Below are positions 43,273 to 53,399 of a stretch of 64,000 bases of DNA, in pieces. The notes beneath the pieces were generated by a model that saw only the letters and a program-made list of their open reading frames with translations, did not search any database and was not told the origin of the DNA. Made by a program: the position numbers and the translations under genes. The DNA comes from JADJVL01 sp046331545 (GTDB lineage Bacteria; Acidobacteriota; Holophagae; Holophagales; Holophagaceae): NCBI GenBank assembly GCA_046331545.1, contig JAXLQR010000002.1, forward strand, positions 62,001 through 126,000, given 5' to 3'. Positions within the stretch are counted from its first letter, which is position 1; each line of letters opens with the position of its first letter.

Positions 43273-45945
43273 ATGGAGATCCATCGGATCCCCCTCGACC
43301 AGGCCCTCGCGGGCCTGCGGGCGGAGCGCGGCGGGCTCGCGACGGCCGAGGCGGAGCGGCGCCTGGCCGAGTTCGGCCCCAACGAGGTGGCCCGGGTGCG
43401 GCGGGAGCCCTGGCTCCACCGGCTGGGCAAGGAGTTCGTCCACTTCTTCGCCCTCATCCTGTGGGTGGCGGCGGGCCTGGCCTTCTACGTGGGGCGCAAG
43501 GACCCCGAAGGCGGGATGGCCGGCATGGGCTGGGCCATCGTCGGCGTCATCCTCATCAACGGCCTCTTCTCCTTCTGGCAGGAGGCCCGGGCGGAGCGGG
43601 CCATCCAGGCCCTGGAGCGGCTGCTGCCGGACCGCGTCAAGGTCCTCCGGGACGGCGTGGTGGCGGAACTCCCCGCCCGGCTGCTGGCGCCCGGGGACGT
43701 GGTGCTCCTGGAGGCCGGGGACCGGGTCCCGGCCGACGGGCGGATCCTCGAAGCCTTCAGCGTGCAGGTGAGCGCCGCGACCCTCACCGGCGAATCCGTC
43801 CCCGTGGCCCGGGGAACGTCGGAGACCTCGGAGGCGGACCCCGTCCACGCCACCAACCTGCTGCTGGCGGGCACGGCGCTCACCGAGGGCGAGGCCCGCA
43901 TGGTGGTCTACGCCACGGGCATGCGCACCCAGCTCGGGCGCATCGCCCAGCTCACCCAGGCGGACCGCGGCCAGGCCTCGCCGCTCCAGCGGGAGATCGC
44001 CCGGGTGAGCCGCTTCATCGCCGCCTTCGCCACGGCCCTCGGCGTGCTCTTCTTCCTGCTGGGCCGCCAGCTCCATCTCTCCGTGTGGCAGGACCTGGTC
44101 TTCGCCATCGGCATCATCGTGGCGAACGTCCCCGAGGGCCTGCTGCCCACGGTGACCCTGGCCCTGGCCATGGCGGCCCAGCGCATGGCGAAGCGCAACG
44201 CCCTGGTGCGGCGCCTCCCGGCGGTGGAGGCCCTGGGGGAGGCCACGGTCATCTGCACCGACAAGACCGGCACCCTCACGCTGAACCGCATGGCGGTGGT
44301 CCAGGCCTGGCTCGACGGATCCTGGATCCCGGCGCGGGAGCTCCGGGTGGAGGGGCATGAGACCTTCTTCCGTGGGGCCGCCCATGCCCACGGCCTCAAG
44401 CGGAAGCCGGGCGGCGAGGGCCCGCGCGAGGACGCATGGCTGGGCGATCCCATGGAGGTGGCCCTGGTCGAGTGCGCCATCATCGCCGGCGAAGCCGGCC
44501 CCGAGCCCCCGCGGCTGGACTGCCTGCCCTTCGACGCGGTGCGGCGCCGCCTCTCCGTGGCGCATGCCGGTCCCGGGACGGACCGCCGGCTGTTGACCAA
44601 GGGGGCTCCGGAATTCCTCCTGCCCCTGTGCACCCGCGCCTGGATGGAAGGACGGGCCGTGCCCCTGGACGAGGCCCTCCGCGGCCGCGTCCGCGAGGCC
44701 CTGGAGTCGGCCGCTGACCGGGGCCTGCGCGTGATCGCCTTCGCCGCCCGGGACCTGCCCCCGGACTGTCCGCGCGAGCGCCTGGAGGAGGACCTCACCT
44801 TCACGGGCCTCGCGGCCCTGGAGGATCCGCCGCGCCCGGAAGTGGCGGAAGCCGTCCGGACCTGCCGGGCCGCGCGGATCCGCATCCTCATGGTCACCGG
44901 CGACCATCCCCGCACCGCCGAGGCCATCGCGCGCCAGATCGGGCTGGTGGAGGGCGAGGCGGTGCGGGTCATCACTGGCGAGGCCCTGCGCAGGCTCACG
45001 GACACGGAGCTGCAGCTCGCCCTGGACCACCCCGAACTGGTCTTCGCCCGCCTCGACCCCGACCAGAAGACCCGCATCGTGCTGGCCCTCCAGCGCAAGG
45101 GTGAGGTGGTGGCCGTCACCGGGGACGGCGTGAACGACGCGCCCGCCCTGAAGGCCGCCGACATCGGCGTGGCCATGGGCCGCAGCGGGACCGACGTGGC
45201 CCGTGAGGCCTCGGACCTCGTGCTGGCCGACGACAACTTCGCCAGCATCGTCTCGGCGGTGGAGGAGGGGCGGGCGGTCTTCGACAACCTGCGCAAGTTC
45301 CTGACCTATCACATGACGAGCAACTGCGCCGAGCTGCTGCCCTTCATCGCCTTCGTGGCCCTGGGCGTGCCGCTGCCTCTGACCGTGCTGCAGATCCTCG
45401 TCATCGACCTGGGCACCGACCAGCTCCCAGCCCTCGCCCTGGGCGCCGAGCGGCCCGAGCCCGGGATCATGGACCGCCCGCCCCGGGGCCGCGTGGAGCC
45501 TCTGCTCACGGCCCGGGTCTTCCTGCGGGCCTACGGGACGCTCGGACTGTTCGAAGCGCTGAGCGGCCTCTCGGCCTTCTTCGCCACCCTCGTCCTGGGG
45601 GGCTGGTCCTGGGGCCAGGCCCTGGACCTCGCGCATCCCCTCGCCCTGCAGGCCAGCGCCGCCTGCCTGAGCGGCATCATCGCCGGGCAGATGGTGGCGG
45701 TCTTCCTCTGCCGCAGCGAGCACCGGTCCCTCTTCGCCGGGCGGCTGCGCCCGGGACGCCTGCTCCTCGTCGGCCTCGCCACCGAGGCCCTGGTGCTGCT
45801 CGCCATCAACCGGGGGCCCGCGCTGCTCTCAGGTCTCGCCATCCCGCCGCGGGCGTGGCTGGCCATGCTGCCCTGGCTCCTCGGGATGGTGGTCGCGGAG
45901 GAGGTCCGGAAGGCCCTGGTCCGGCGGCTTCCGGCCTCCGGCTGA
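43273..45945 (+). CDS. P-type cation ATPase, Na/K-ATPase-like P2 type
   Basis: An 890-residue P-type ATPase. In order it has the actuator motif TGES (172-175), the fourth-helix motif VANVPEGLLPTVTLALA (PEGLL at 287-291), the phosphorylation site CTDKTGTLT with Asp330, the nucleotide domain, the hinge GDGVNDAPALKAADIGVAMG, and the C-terminal helices with LVIDLGTDQLPALALG. The PEGLL and LGTDQLPAL patterns resemble animal Na+/K+-ATPases and their bacterial P2 relatives more than SERCA-type Ca pumps. The ion transported is inferred, not shown. It is divergent from the Ppx/GppA gene across a 54-base gap. Ten transmembrane helices are expected. Confidence 0.9.
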   Translation: MEIHRIPLDQALAGLRAERGGLATAEAERRLAEFGPNEVARVRREPWLHRLGKEFVHFFALILWVAAGLAFYVGRKDPEGGMAGMGWAIVGVILINGLFSFWQEARAERAIQALERLLPDRVKVLRDGVVAELPARLLAPGDVVLLEAGDRVPADGRILEAFSVQVSAATLTGESVPVARGTSETSEADPVHATNLLLAGTALTEGEARMVVYATGMRTQLGRIAQLTQADRGQASPLQREIARVSRFIAAFATALGVLFFLLGRQLHLSVWQDLVFAIGIIVANVPEGLLPTVTLALAMAAQRMAKRNALVRRLPAVEALGEATVICTDKTGTLTLNRMAVVQAWLDGSWIPARELRVEGHETFFRGAAHAHGLKRKPGGEGPREDAWLGDPMEVALVECAIIAGEAGPEPPRLDCLPFDAVRRRLSVAHAGPGTDRRLLTKGAPEFLLPLCTRAWMEGRAVPLDEALRGRVREALESAADRGLRVIAFAARDLPPDCPRERLEEDLTFTGLAALEDPPRPEVAEAVRTCRAARIRILMVTGDHPRTAEAIARQIGLVEGEAVRVITGEALRRLTDTELQLALDHPELVFARLDPDQKTRIVLALQRKGEVVAVTGDGVNDAPALKAADIGVAMGRSGTDVAREASDLVLADDNFASIVSAVEEGRAVFDNLRKFLTYHMTSNCAELLPFIAFVALGVPLPLTVLQILVIDLGTDQLPALALGAERPEPGIMDRPPRGRVEPLLTARVFLRAYGTLGLFEALSGLSAFFATLVLGGWSWGQALDLAHPLALQASAACLSGIIAGQMVAVFLCRSEHRSLFAGRLRPGRLLLVGLATEALVLLAINRGPALLSGLAIPPRAWLAMLPWLLGMVVAEEVRKALVRRLPASG

Positions 45946-45951
45946 TAGACT
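45946..45951 (+). promoter_or_regulatory. Candidate -10 element (TAGACT) for the class II aldolase gene
   Basis: TAGACT, followed by CGG, begins on the base after the ATPase stop codon. A GAGGA ribosome site sits between it and the aldolase ATG, 24 bases downstream. Confidence 0.4.
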
Positions 45952-45975
45952 CGGCCTTTCGCATCGAGGACGCCC

Positions 45976-47004
<1,029 letters not shown>

Positions 47005-47078
47005 GCGGTAAACCGATCCCGGGGCCGTCCGTGTTCCAGGGGTGGGGCCGAAGGCCTCCCGCCCGTCCCGGAGTCCCC

Positions 47079-49547
47079 TTGCGCCTCGCCGCCCTCCTGC
47101 CCGCCGTCCCCGTGGTCCTCGCCGCCCAGGCGACAAGCAGTTCCGTCGCCGCCTTCCGCTTCGACCGCGCCCGGGTGGCCGTGGGCCGGACCCTGCACTA
47201 CACGAAGTCCAACCGCGACGGATCGAAGCCCATCGAGGTGGTCATCCACCTCGAGGACGCCGACACCGTGGACGCCTACAAGATCGAGAACCGGGGCCGC
47301 TGGCTGGCCCACGTGCGGGCCACGATGGACTGGGCCACCTTCACCGTCCGAGCCAGCAGGTCCTGGAACCAGCTGGAGAGCGGGGAGCCGAACCTGCAGG
47401 CGGAACTGGCCCTCGACGCGAAAGCCGGCACCTACACCGCGCGATTCGGGCCCTACGCGGCGCCGGCCACCGTCGGTCATCTCCCGCTGGTGGTCTACAA
47501 CTTCGATTTCACCGGGGCCAACGTCATCTGGCCCTTCCGTACGGACCCGAAGGCCGACCTGGAACTGGGCGTGGCGGACCCGGACTTCACGGCCATGGCC
47601 TCGCTCCCCAAGGCCCCCGGCGCCTATCCCCAGGCCTTCCCCTACCGCGGCAAGGCGATCTTCAGCTTCGCCGGAGAAGCCGAGCACCGGGGCGTGCCCT
47701 GCTGGAAGTACCGCGTGGGCGGCCCGGCCTTCGGCGACGCCGAGGGCACCCTCCTGGTGAACAAGGCCCAGGGCTACTGGGAGCTCTTCGAGCACCCGAA
47801 GGCCGACAACCCGGCCTGGAAGGACTTCAAGTTCGAGCTGGAAAAGGTGGAAACCCTGAGCCTGGCGCAGTGGCAGGCCTACACCGACGGCTTGGTGAAG
47901 GCCGCCATGGGTCCCGAGGACCTTGGCGCATTCCAGGCTCCGGACCTGCCCCAGCCCCTGCTCCTGGCCAAGGGGCTGGAGGCCGCCGGGGACAACGACT
48001 ACCGCATGTCCATCCCCTGCCTCCGCGCCTTCCTCGCCCGGAACCCCTTCCACGGCGAGGCGTGGAGCGCCCTGGGGGACGGGCTCTGGGACGCCAAGCA
48101 TTACGCCGAGTCCGCCGCCGCCTACGGCAAGGCTGCCGAACTGGGCTGGCAGCCCTCCCTGAGCCGCTACTGGGCCGCCCAGGGCCTGGTGAAGGCCGGA
48201 CGGAACGAGGAGGCCCTCGAGTCCCTCCGCCAGGCCATGGCCCTGGGCTTCGAGAACCCGCCCCGGGCGCTGCGGGACAAGGCCCTGAAGCCCCTCTGGA
48301 GCGATCCGCGCTTCCGGAGCCTCATGGGCGCGGCGCCGGAGGGCCTCCCCGACCGCGACGCCCGCTGGCGCCATGACCTGGCCTGGCTGGTCTCGGAGTT
48401 GAAGCGCAAGCACGTGCACCTCTTCGCCAAGGTCACCCCCGGGCGCTTCGAGGCTGAGCGGGCAAGGCTGGAGAAGGACATCCCCGCCCTGGACGACGCC
48501 ACCCTCGCGGTGCGGATCGCCGAGTTCCTGGCCCTGGTGGGGGACGGCCACACGGCCCTGTTCATCCCCGTCCCGGGACAGTTCCCCTTCTCCCTCGGCA
48601 TGCCCCTGCCGGCCCTCAAGCTGGCGCCGCTGCCCCTGCGCTTCTACGTGTTCCCCGACGGGCCCCGGGTGGTCGCCGCCACGAAGGACCAGCAGCGCCT
48701 CCTCGGCGCGAAGGTCCTGGCGGTGGGCGGCGTGCCCGCGGAGGAAGCCCTGGCCCGCCTGGCCTCCTCCATCTCGCGGGAGAACAGCCAGTGGGTGAAG
48801 GAGCGCCTGCCGGACCGGCTCCAGGTGCCCGCCATCCTCCAGGCCACCGGCCTCGCGGCCTCGGCGGTGGAAGCCACCCTCACCCTCGAGGTCGACGGGA
48901 CACGGGAGGAGGTCCGCCTCCAGGCCCTGCCCGTGGACGCCCAGCCCGCCTGGGTCGAGGCCCAGGCGCCGGCCCTGCGCCGCCACGCGGACAGGGCCTA
49001 CTGGAGCGAGCACCTCGCCGCCGCCAACACCACCGTCGTGCGCTACAACGCCGCCCGGCGGGAGGCCGAGGCCCCGGCGGCCTTCTGGAAGCGGGTCATC
49101 GCGGAGGCCGAGGCGAAGAAGGTGTCCCGCTTCGTGGTGGACCTGCGGGCCAACAGCGGTGGCGACAACGGCCTCAACAAGCCCATGGTGGAGGGCCTGC
49201 GGGCCTCGGCGTGGCTGAACGCGCCCGGGCGCCTCTACGTGCTGGTGGGCCGCGCCACCTTCAGCGCGGGCATGAACGCCGCCGCCGACCTGGCGCGGGA
49301 GACGAAGGCCACCTTCGTGGGCGAACCCACCGGCAGCAGCCCGAATTTCGCGGGCGAGGCCTCCCCGGTGACGCTGCCCTGCTCGGGCCTGCAGGCCATC
49401 GTCTCGTCGCGGTACTTCCAGGGCTCGGACCCCACGGACCGGAGCCTCTGGATCGCGCCGGCCCTCCTGGTGGAGCCTGCCTACCAGGACTGGACCTCGG
49501 GCCGCGACGCCGCGCTGGAAGCCGTCCTCGCCCTGCCGTTGCCTTGA
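47079..49547 (+). CDS. Secreted TPR protein with S41 peptidase-like domain
   Basis: An 822-residue exported protein. I place the start at TTG 47079, which begins a clear signal peptide (LRLAALLPAVPVVLAAQA) and has GGAG 5 bases upstream. Residues about 25-270 are an unrecognised beta-rich domain, 290-400 hold TPR-like helices (HGEAWSALGDGLWDAKHYAESAAAYGKA, in pieces), and 440-822 resemble the S41 tail-specific protease family. The likely catalytic Ser is Ser729 in RATFSAGMNAA, after LRANSGGDNG. The Lys of the Ser-Lys dyad is missing (GEPTGSSPNFAGE), as in the tricorn-type branch, so activity may use another triad or be lost. Confidence 0.78.
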   Translation: MRLAALLPAVPVVLAAQATSSSVAAFRFDRARVAVGRTLHYTKSNRDGSKPIEVVIHLEDADTVDAYKIENRGRWLAHVRATMDWATFTVRASRSWNQLESGEPNLQAELALDAKAGTYTARFGPYAAPATVGHLPLVVYNFDFTGANVIWPFRTDPKADLELGVADPDFTAMASLPKAPGAYPQAFPYRGKAIFSFAGEAEHRGVPCWKYRVGGPAFGDAEGTLLVNKAQGYWELFEHPKADNPAWKDFKFELEKVETLSLAQWQAYTDGLVKAAMGPEDLGAFQAPDLPQPLLLAKGLEAAGDNDYRMSIPCLRAFLARNPFHGEAWSALGDGLWDAKHYAESAAAYGKAAELGWQPSLSRYWAAQGLVKAGRNEEALESLRQAMALGFENPPRALRDKALKPLWSDPRFRSLMGAAPEGLPDRDARWRHDLAWLVSELKRKHVHLFAKVTPGRFEAERARLEKDIPALDDATLAVRIAEFLALVGDGHTALFIPVPGQFPFSLGMPLPALKLAPLPLRFYVFPDGPRVVAATKDQQRLLGAKVLAVGGVPAEEALARLASSISRENSQWVKERLPDRLQVPAILQATGLAASAVEATLTLEVDGTREEVRLQALPVDAQPAWVEAQAPALRRHADRAYWSEHLAAANTTVVRYNAARREAEAPAAFWKRVIAEAEAKKVSRFVVDLRANSGGDNGLNKPMVEGLRASAWLNAPGRLYVLVGRATFSAGMNAAADLARETKATFVGEPTGSSPNFAGEASPVTLPCSGLQAIVSSRYFQGSDPTDRSLWIAPALLVEPAYQDWTSGRDAALEAVLALPLP

Positions 49548-49553
49548 GCGGGA

Positions 49554-50024
49554 TCAGCCAGCGCCCTGGGCCCGCTGCGCCTTCATCAAGGACTGGATGA
49601 CGGTGTCGAGGGACTGGAGGAACTTCGAGCGGTCCTTCGGGCTGAAGGGCGCGGGGCCGCCGCCCGGCTCCCCCATGTCCCGGAGAAAGGCGCTGAACTC
49701 CCGCGCCGCCAGGGCGTCGCCGATGGAGTCCGGGGAGAAGACCCGGCCCTTGGGGTCCAGGGCCCGGGCCTCCTTGGCCAGCACCCGGGCGGCCAGGGGG
49801 ATGTCCGACGTGACCACGATGTCCCAGGGCGTGGCCTGCTCGACGATCCAGTCGTCGGCGGCGTCGAAGCGCCCGCTCACGACCTTCAGTTCGATCTTCG
49901 GCAGGCGGGGCACGTTGATGCGGCTGTTGGCCACGACGAAGACCGGGAGCTCGTAGCGCCGCGCGACACGGTACACCTCGTCCTTCACCGGGCATGCGTC
50001 GGCGTCGATGAAGAGGCGGATCAC
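49554..50024 (-). CDS. UPF0178 (YaiI/YqxD) family protein
   Basis: A 156-residue protein of a conserved family with a PIN/NYN-like nuclease fold and no firmly established function. The family signature IDADACPVKDEVYRVA is at the start, and acidic positions in DIVVTSDIPLAARVL and ALDPKGRVFSPDSIG follow. It begins with GTG that overlaps the stop of the upstream flavin reductase gene (GTGA). It converges on the S41-like gene with only 6 bases between the stops. Confidence 0.9.
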   Translation of the reverse strand: MIRLFIDADACPVKDEVYRVARRYELPVFVVANSRINVPRLPKIELKVVSGRFDAADDWIVEQATPWDIVVTSDIPLAARVLAKEARALDPKGRVFSPDSIGDALAAREFSAFLRDMGEPGGGPAPFSPKDRSKFLQSLDTVIQSLMKAQRAQGAG

Positions 50025-50587
50025 GGGGCCGCCCGCCTGGCCTCGACGGCCTCGACGAGCGCCTCCAGGGCGGTGCGGAGCAGCCGCTCGGTCCCGGGGT
50101 CGGTGATCTCGCCGTCGCCGCCGAGCCGCTGCCGGATCCGGGGCAGGGGGAAGGAGGCCTCGGGCAGGATCCGCGTGTTCAGCGCCGTGAGCACCCACAG
50201 CAGGCCCTGGTGGGCCTTGTCCCCGCCGGTGTTGGAGGGCGAGGCCGCCAGGGCCATCACGGGCTTGCCCTCGATGACCCCCATGGAGACCACCCAGTCC
50301 AGGGCGTTCTTCAGCACTCCGGGCATGCCGAAGGCGTATTCGGGAGTGCAGAAGATGAGCCCGTCCGCGGCGGCGATGGCCCCGCGCAGGCGCAGCACGG
50401 GCTCCGGGGCTTGGTAGTCGTTCGGGTCCAGGTCCAGGCCCGGGTCGAAGAAGGGCAGCTCGCCGAGGCCCTCGAAGACCGCCACCTCGACCCCTGGCGG
50501 CGCCAGGGCCCCCAGGGTGCGCAGGAGGGCCGTGTTGGACGAGGAGGCCCGCAGGCTGCCGGAGATCGCGAGGAGGCGCAGGGTCAT
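50021..50587 (-). CDS. NAD(P)H-dependent FMN reductase
   Basis: A 188-residue flavodoxin-fold reductase. The FMN phosphate loop is ISGSLRASSSNTALLR, the flavin-edge segment is TPEYAFGMPGVLKNALDWV, and LAASPSNTGG completes the pocket. These enzymes reduce quinones, azo dyes, chromate or flavins. The natural electron acceptor is unknown. I chose the ATG at 50587 because it begins the conserved first strand (MTLRLLAISGS). It is divergent from rlmF and translationally coupled to the UPF0178 gene. Confidence 0.9.
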   Translation of the reverse strand: MTLRLLAISGSLRASSSNTALLRTLGALAPPGVEVAVFEGLGELPFFDPGLDLDPNDYQAPEPVLRLRGAIAAADGLIFCTPEYAFGMPGVLKNALDWVVSMGVIEGKPVMALAASPSNTGGDKAHQGLLWVLTALNTRILPEASFPLPRIRQRLGGDGEITDPGTERLLRTALEALVEAVEARRAAP

Positions 50588-50639
50588 GGCTCGAGGGTGA
50601 GGGCAGGGGTGCGCGGTCCGCAAGGCCGCCGCCGCTTGG

Positions 50640-50647
50640 TAGGCTGG
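50640..50647 (+). promoter_or_regulatory. Candidate -10 element (TAGGCTGG) for rlmF
   Basis: TTGGTAGGCTGG lies 11 bases before the rlmF ATG. The predicted leader would be only about 7 bases, with no clear ribosome site. Confidence 0.45.
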
Positions 50648-50658
50648 CCTCCCCGCCC

Positions 50659-51606
50659 ATGCCCGACCCGAAACCCTCCAAGCCCGGCCTCCACCCGCGC
50701 AATCCCCACCGCGCGGGCTACGACTTTCCGGCCCTGGTGGAAGCCGCGCCGGAGCTGCGCGCCTTCCTCACGCGCACCCCCGACGGCCGGACCTCCCTCG
50801 ACTTCGCCGAGCCCCAGGCGGTGAAGGTCCTGAACCGCGCCCTACTCCTGCACCACTACGGCGTGCGCGGCTGGGACCTCCCCGAGGGCGCCCTCTGCCC
50901 GCCGGTGCCGGGACGGGCGGACTACGTCCACCACCTCGCGGACCTGCTGGGGGAGGCCTTGGGCGGCACGCTCCTGTCCGGCCCGGGTGTCCGCATCCTC
51001 GACCTCGGCACCGGCGCCAGTGGCATCTACGCCCTCCTCGGCCACCGGGCCTACGGCTGGTCCTGCGTGGGCACCGACGTCGACCCCCGGGCCATGGACT
51101 CCGTGCGGAGGATCCTCGCGGCCAATCCCGGTCTCGAGGCGGGGTTCGAGCTGCGCCGCCAGAACCGGCCCGACCACGTCCTCGAGGGCGTCCTGAAGCC
51201 CGGCGAGCGCTTCCACGCCTCCCTCTGCAATCCGCCCTTCCATGCCTCCGCCGCCGAGGCCCGGGAAGGCAGCGCGCGGAAGTGGCGGAACCTGAAGGGC
51301 GTGGCCACGTCCGAACCGGCGCGCAACTTCGGCGGCCGGGGCGGCGAGCTCTGGTGCCCCGGCGGCGAGGCGGCCTTCGTGGGCCGGATGGTCGAGGAGA
51401 GCGTGACCTTCGCTGACCGCATCCTATGGTTCACGAGCCTCGTCTCCCGCTCGGAGAACCTGCCGGGCCTGAAGCGGAAGCTGCGGGCCGCGCGGGCGGC
51501 GGAGGTCCGGATCATCCCCATGGCCCAGGGCCAGAAGCGCAGCCGCATCCTGGCCTGGACCTTCGTGCCGACGGAGGCCCGGCGCGGCTGGTTCGAGGGC
51601 CCCTAG
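50659..51606 (+). CDS. rlmF: 23S rRNA (adenine1618-N6)-methyltransferase
   Basis: A 315-residue RlmF, which methylates A1618 of 23S rRNA. It has the family N-terminus (LHPRNPHRAGYDFPALVEA). The SAM-binding loop is LDLGTGASGIYALLG, followed by GTDVDPRAM. The N6-adenine catalytic motif is CNPPFHASAAEA, and FGGRGGELWCPGGE with KLRAARAAEVRIIPM complete the family profile. It acts on the ribosome in the cytoplasm. Its TAG stop shares the tetranucleotide CTAG with the stop of the convergent ion-channel gene. Confidence 0.95.
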   Translation: MPDPKPSKPGLHPRNPHRAGYDFPALVEAAPELRAFLTRTPDGRTSLDFAEPQAVKVLNRALLLHHYGVRGWDLPEGALCPPVPGRADYVHHLADLLGEALGGTLLSGPGVRILDLGTGASGIYALLGHRAYGWSCVGTDVDPRAMDSVRRILAANPGLEAGFELRRQNRPDHVLEGVLKPGERFHASLCNPPFHASAAEAREGSARKWRNLKGVATSEPARNFGGRGGELWCPGGEAAFVGRMVEESVTFADRILWFTSLVSRSENLPGLKRKLRAARAAEVRIIPMAQGQKRSRILAWTFVPTEARRGWFEGP

Positions 51607-52562
51607 GCGGCGGGTTCCGGCAGCGGGGAGGGCTCGGTGGCGTCCAGGAGGGTCAGGTCCACCACCGAGTGGGCGGGCCCGCTGGCCACCATGGGCACGA
51701 AGCGCCGGCCCCAGGCCAGCTCCTCGGCCTTGTAGGAGCTGCGGGCGTACACGGTCTGGGCGAAGGTGTCGTCGAAGGCCTTGATGAGGACGATGAATTC
51801 CCCGTCCAGGGCGTGCAGGTCGGCCTCGCCCAGGCCCGCCAGGGGGCTCGCGCCGTCGATGGGATGCACCACGGTCCAGTTGGAGGGGAAGAGGTTGATG
51901 CGGGTGCGCTCCAGGGCCAGGGCGTGGAAGCGGCGGTCGCCGGTCTCGGGATCCAGGATGCTGAGGGTGAGGTTGGCCTCCACCTCGATGAGCTGGTTGC
52001 TGCGCTCGTTCACGATGCGGAACATGAAGGCCCGGCCGCCCCGGAAGGGCGCGACGACGCCGTGCCGGCTGAAGAGCACCCGGGCGTGGGGCCGGGAGAA
52101 GCGCCCGTAGAGCAGGCCCGTGGCCACCGCGAAGGCCAGGAGGCCCACCAGGGACTCCACCGCCGCCACGACGCTGGAGAGCGTCCCGATGGGGTAGATG
52201 TGGCCGTAGCCCACGGTGGTGAGGGTCTGGGCGCTGAAGAAGAAGGCGTCCAGGAATCCCATGGGCGCGCCGGAGGCCTTGGCGAAGTGCTCCAGGCCGA
52301 TCAGGGTGTAGAGGCTTCCGAAGCAGAGGTTCGCCGCCACGTAGCCGGCCACCAGCACGCCGAAGAAGCGCGGCAGGGACATGGCGATGAGCTGGTGGTA
52401 GAGCTCGTAGGGCCGGAAGGCCGGCGCCCCCACCCGGCGCACGTTGAAGGAGCCATCCTTGTTCACGCCCCGGCGGGGGCCGCCCTTGAGGCCGAGGCCC
52501 AGGTCGTCGCCGGGCGCGGGGGACCGCCGGGAAGGAAGGATCAGGGGCATGCCCCGCAGCAT
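51603..52562 (-). CDS. Inward-rectifier-type potassium channel (KirBac family)
   Basis: A 319-residue Kir-type channel. Helix M1 spans about residues 66-88. The pore loop carries the selectivity filter TVGYG at 116-120, followed by M2 (AVESLVGLLAFAVATGLLYGRF). The rest is the cytoplasmic immunoglobulin-like domain with SNQLIEVEANLTLS and DDTFAQTVYARSSY. KirBac channels are tetrameric and gated by lipids and pH. The second in-frame ATG at 52550 is an alternative start: a TATGCT element lies 7 bases before it, which would make a nearly leaderless mRNA. The gene converges with rlmF, sharing CTAG. Confidence 0.93.
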   Translation of the reverse strand: MLRGMPLILPSRRSPAPGDDLGLGLKGGPRRGVNKDGSFNVRRVGAPAFRPYELYHQLIAMSLPRFFGVLVAGYVAANLCFGSLYTLIGLEHFAKASGAPMGFLDAFFFSAQTLTTVGYGHIYPIGTLSSVVAAVESLVGLLAFAVATGLLYGRFSRPHARVLFSRHGVVAPFRGGRAFMFRIVNERSNQLIEVEANLTLSILDPETGDRRFHALALERTRINLFPSNWTVVHPIDGASPLAGLGEADLHALDGEFIVLIKAFDDTFAQTVYARSSYKAEELAWGRRFVPMVASGPAHSVVDLTLLDATEPSPLPEPAA

Positions 52563-52582
52563 ACCCGGCGGGGCTGCACGGC

Positions 52583-53338
52583 TCAGAAGGTGACGGTGAG
52601 GGCCAGGCCGAAGCCCGGGTGTCGCCGGCTGTGCAGGTAGTAGCCGTCCTCCCAGGCGATCCAGAGGTCGTCCTCGGCGTACCAGGTCTCGGTCCAGGTC
52701 TCGGGCCAGGGGTCCACGATCAGGAAGCTGTAGCCTCCCCAGGCGAAGCAGGGGTAGCCCTGGCGGATCACGGGCCGGGCGTGGAGCCGGAACCCGCGCT
52801 CCGGGCCGAACTGGAGCCGGAAATCCCGCTCAGGGATGACGTAGCCGCCATAGCCGCCGCGCTCCCGCCAGGTCCGGTGCTCGGCCTCCCAGTGGCGGGC
52901 CCGGTGGTCCTGCCAGGTCCGGGCCTGGCCCCAGGCGCCCCCCGCGTGCCAGGTGCCGCCCCGCTCCCAGGCCCGGGCCTGTTCCCGGCTGCGGGTCTGG
53001 GTGGGGTAGAGGCTGCCGCTGCCCGGATGCAGGGTGGTGGAGGTGTCGTCGCCCCGTCCCGGGCCGCCGGGACGGAGGCCCCGGCGCGGGGGATAGCCCG
53101 GGGGACCCCACCCTCCAGGCTCCCGGCGGGGCGGCGGGGGCTCCTCCTTCACCGCGCCGGGGTGCTCGGCGGGGGGCTTCAGGGGCTCGGGGTCCTTGTA
53201 GGGATCGGCGGGCTTGGATTCCCGGGGGGAGCGCTCGGGGCGGGGCGGGCGTTCCGGGCGGGGCGGCCGCGGATCGCCCTGGGCCGTCAGGGGGCCGAGG
53301 CAGAGCAGGGAGAGCAGGAGGGCGGGCAGGCGGGCCAT
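52583..53338 (-). CDS. Secreted Pro/Arg/Trp-rich protein of unknown function
   Basis: A 251-residue protein with a signal peptide (LPALLLSLLCLGPLTAQG) that I do not recognise. Residues 22-95 are low complexity, dominated by Pro, Arg and Glu with repeated PPRPER units, and probably disordered. A Trp/His/Arg-rich middle follows (about 110-165), and the C-terminal 80 residues form short aromatic strands (YVIPERDFRLQFG, PCFAWGGYSFLIVDPWPETW, LWIAWEDGYYLHS). This C-terminal pattern resembles small periplasmic proteins with RcnB-like aromatic strands, but I cannot assign it. GGAG lies 6 bases before the ATG. Confidence 0.68.
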   Translation of the reverse strand: MARLPALLLSLLCLGPLTAQGDPRPPRPERPPRPERSPRESKPADPYKDPEPLKPPAEHPGAVKEEPPPPRREPGGWGPPGYPPRRGLRPGGPGRGDDTSTTLHPGSGSLYPTQTRSREQARAWERGGTWHAGGAWGQARTWQDHRARHWEAEHRTWRERGGYGGYVIPERDFRLQFGPERGFRLHARPVIRQGYPCFAWGGYSFLIVDPWPETWTETWYAEDDLWIAWEDGYYLHSRRHPGFGLALTVTF

Positions 53339-53359
53339 GGGACGCTCCGGAAGGTCTGG

Positions 53360-53367
53360 CCAGCATA
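53360..53367 (-). promoter_or_regulatory. Candidate -10 element (TATGCTGG)
   Basis: Minus-strand TATGCTGG lies 21 bases before the ATG of the Pro/Arg-rich secreted protein gene, with a GGAG ribosome site in between. Confidence 0.45.
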
Positions 53368-53399
53368 GGGCCCGGGACCCGGCCCGGCCATGCCCGCCA

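Noticed and set aside
49554..50702. 382-codon frame as one protein with UPF0178 at its end
   Set aside because: The upstream part is antisense-like reading of the FMN reductase gene region. A GTG start coupled to the reductase stop gives the normal 156-residue length.
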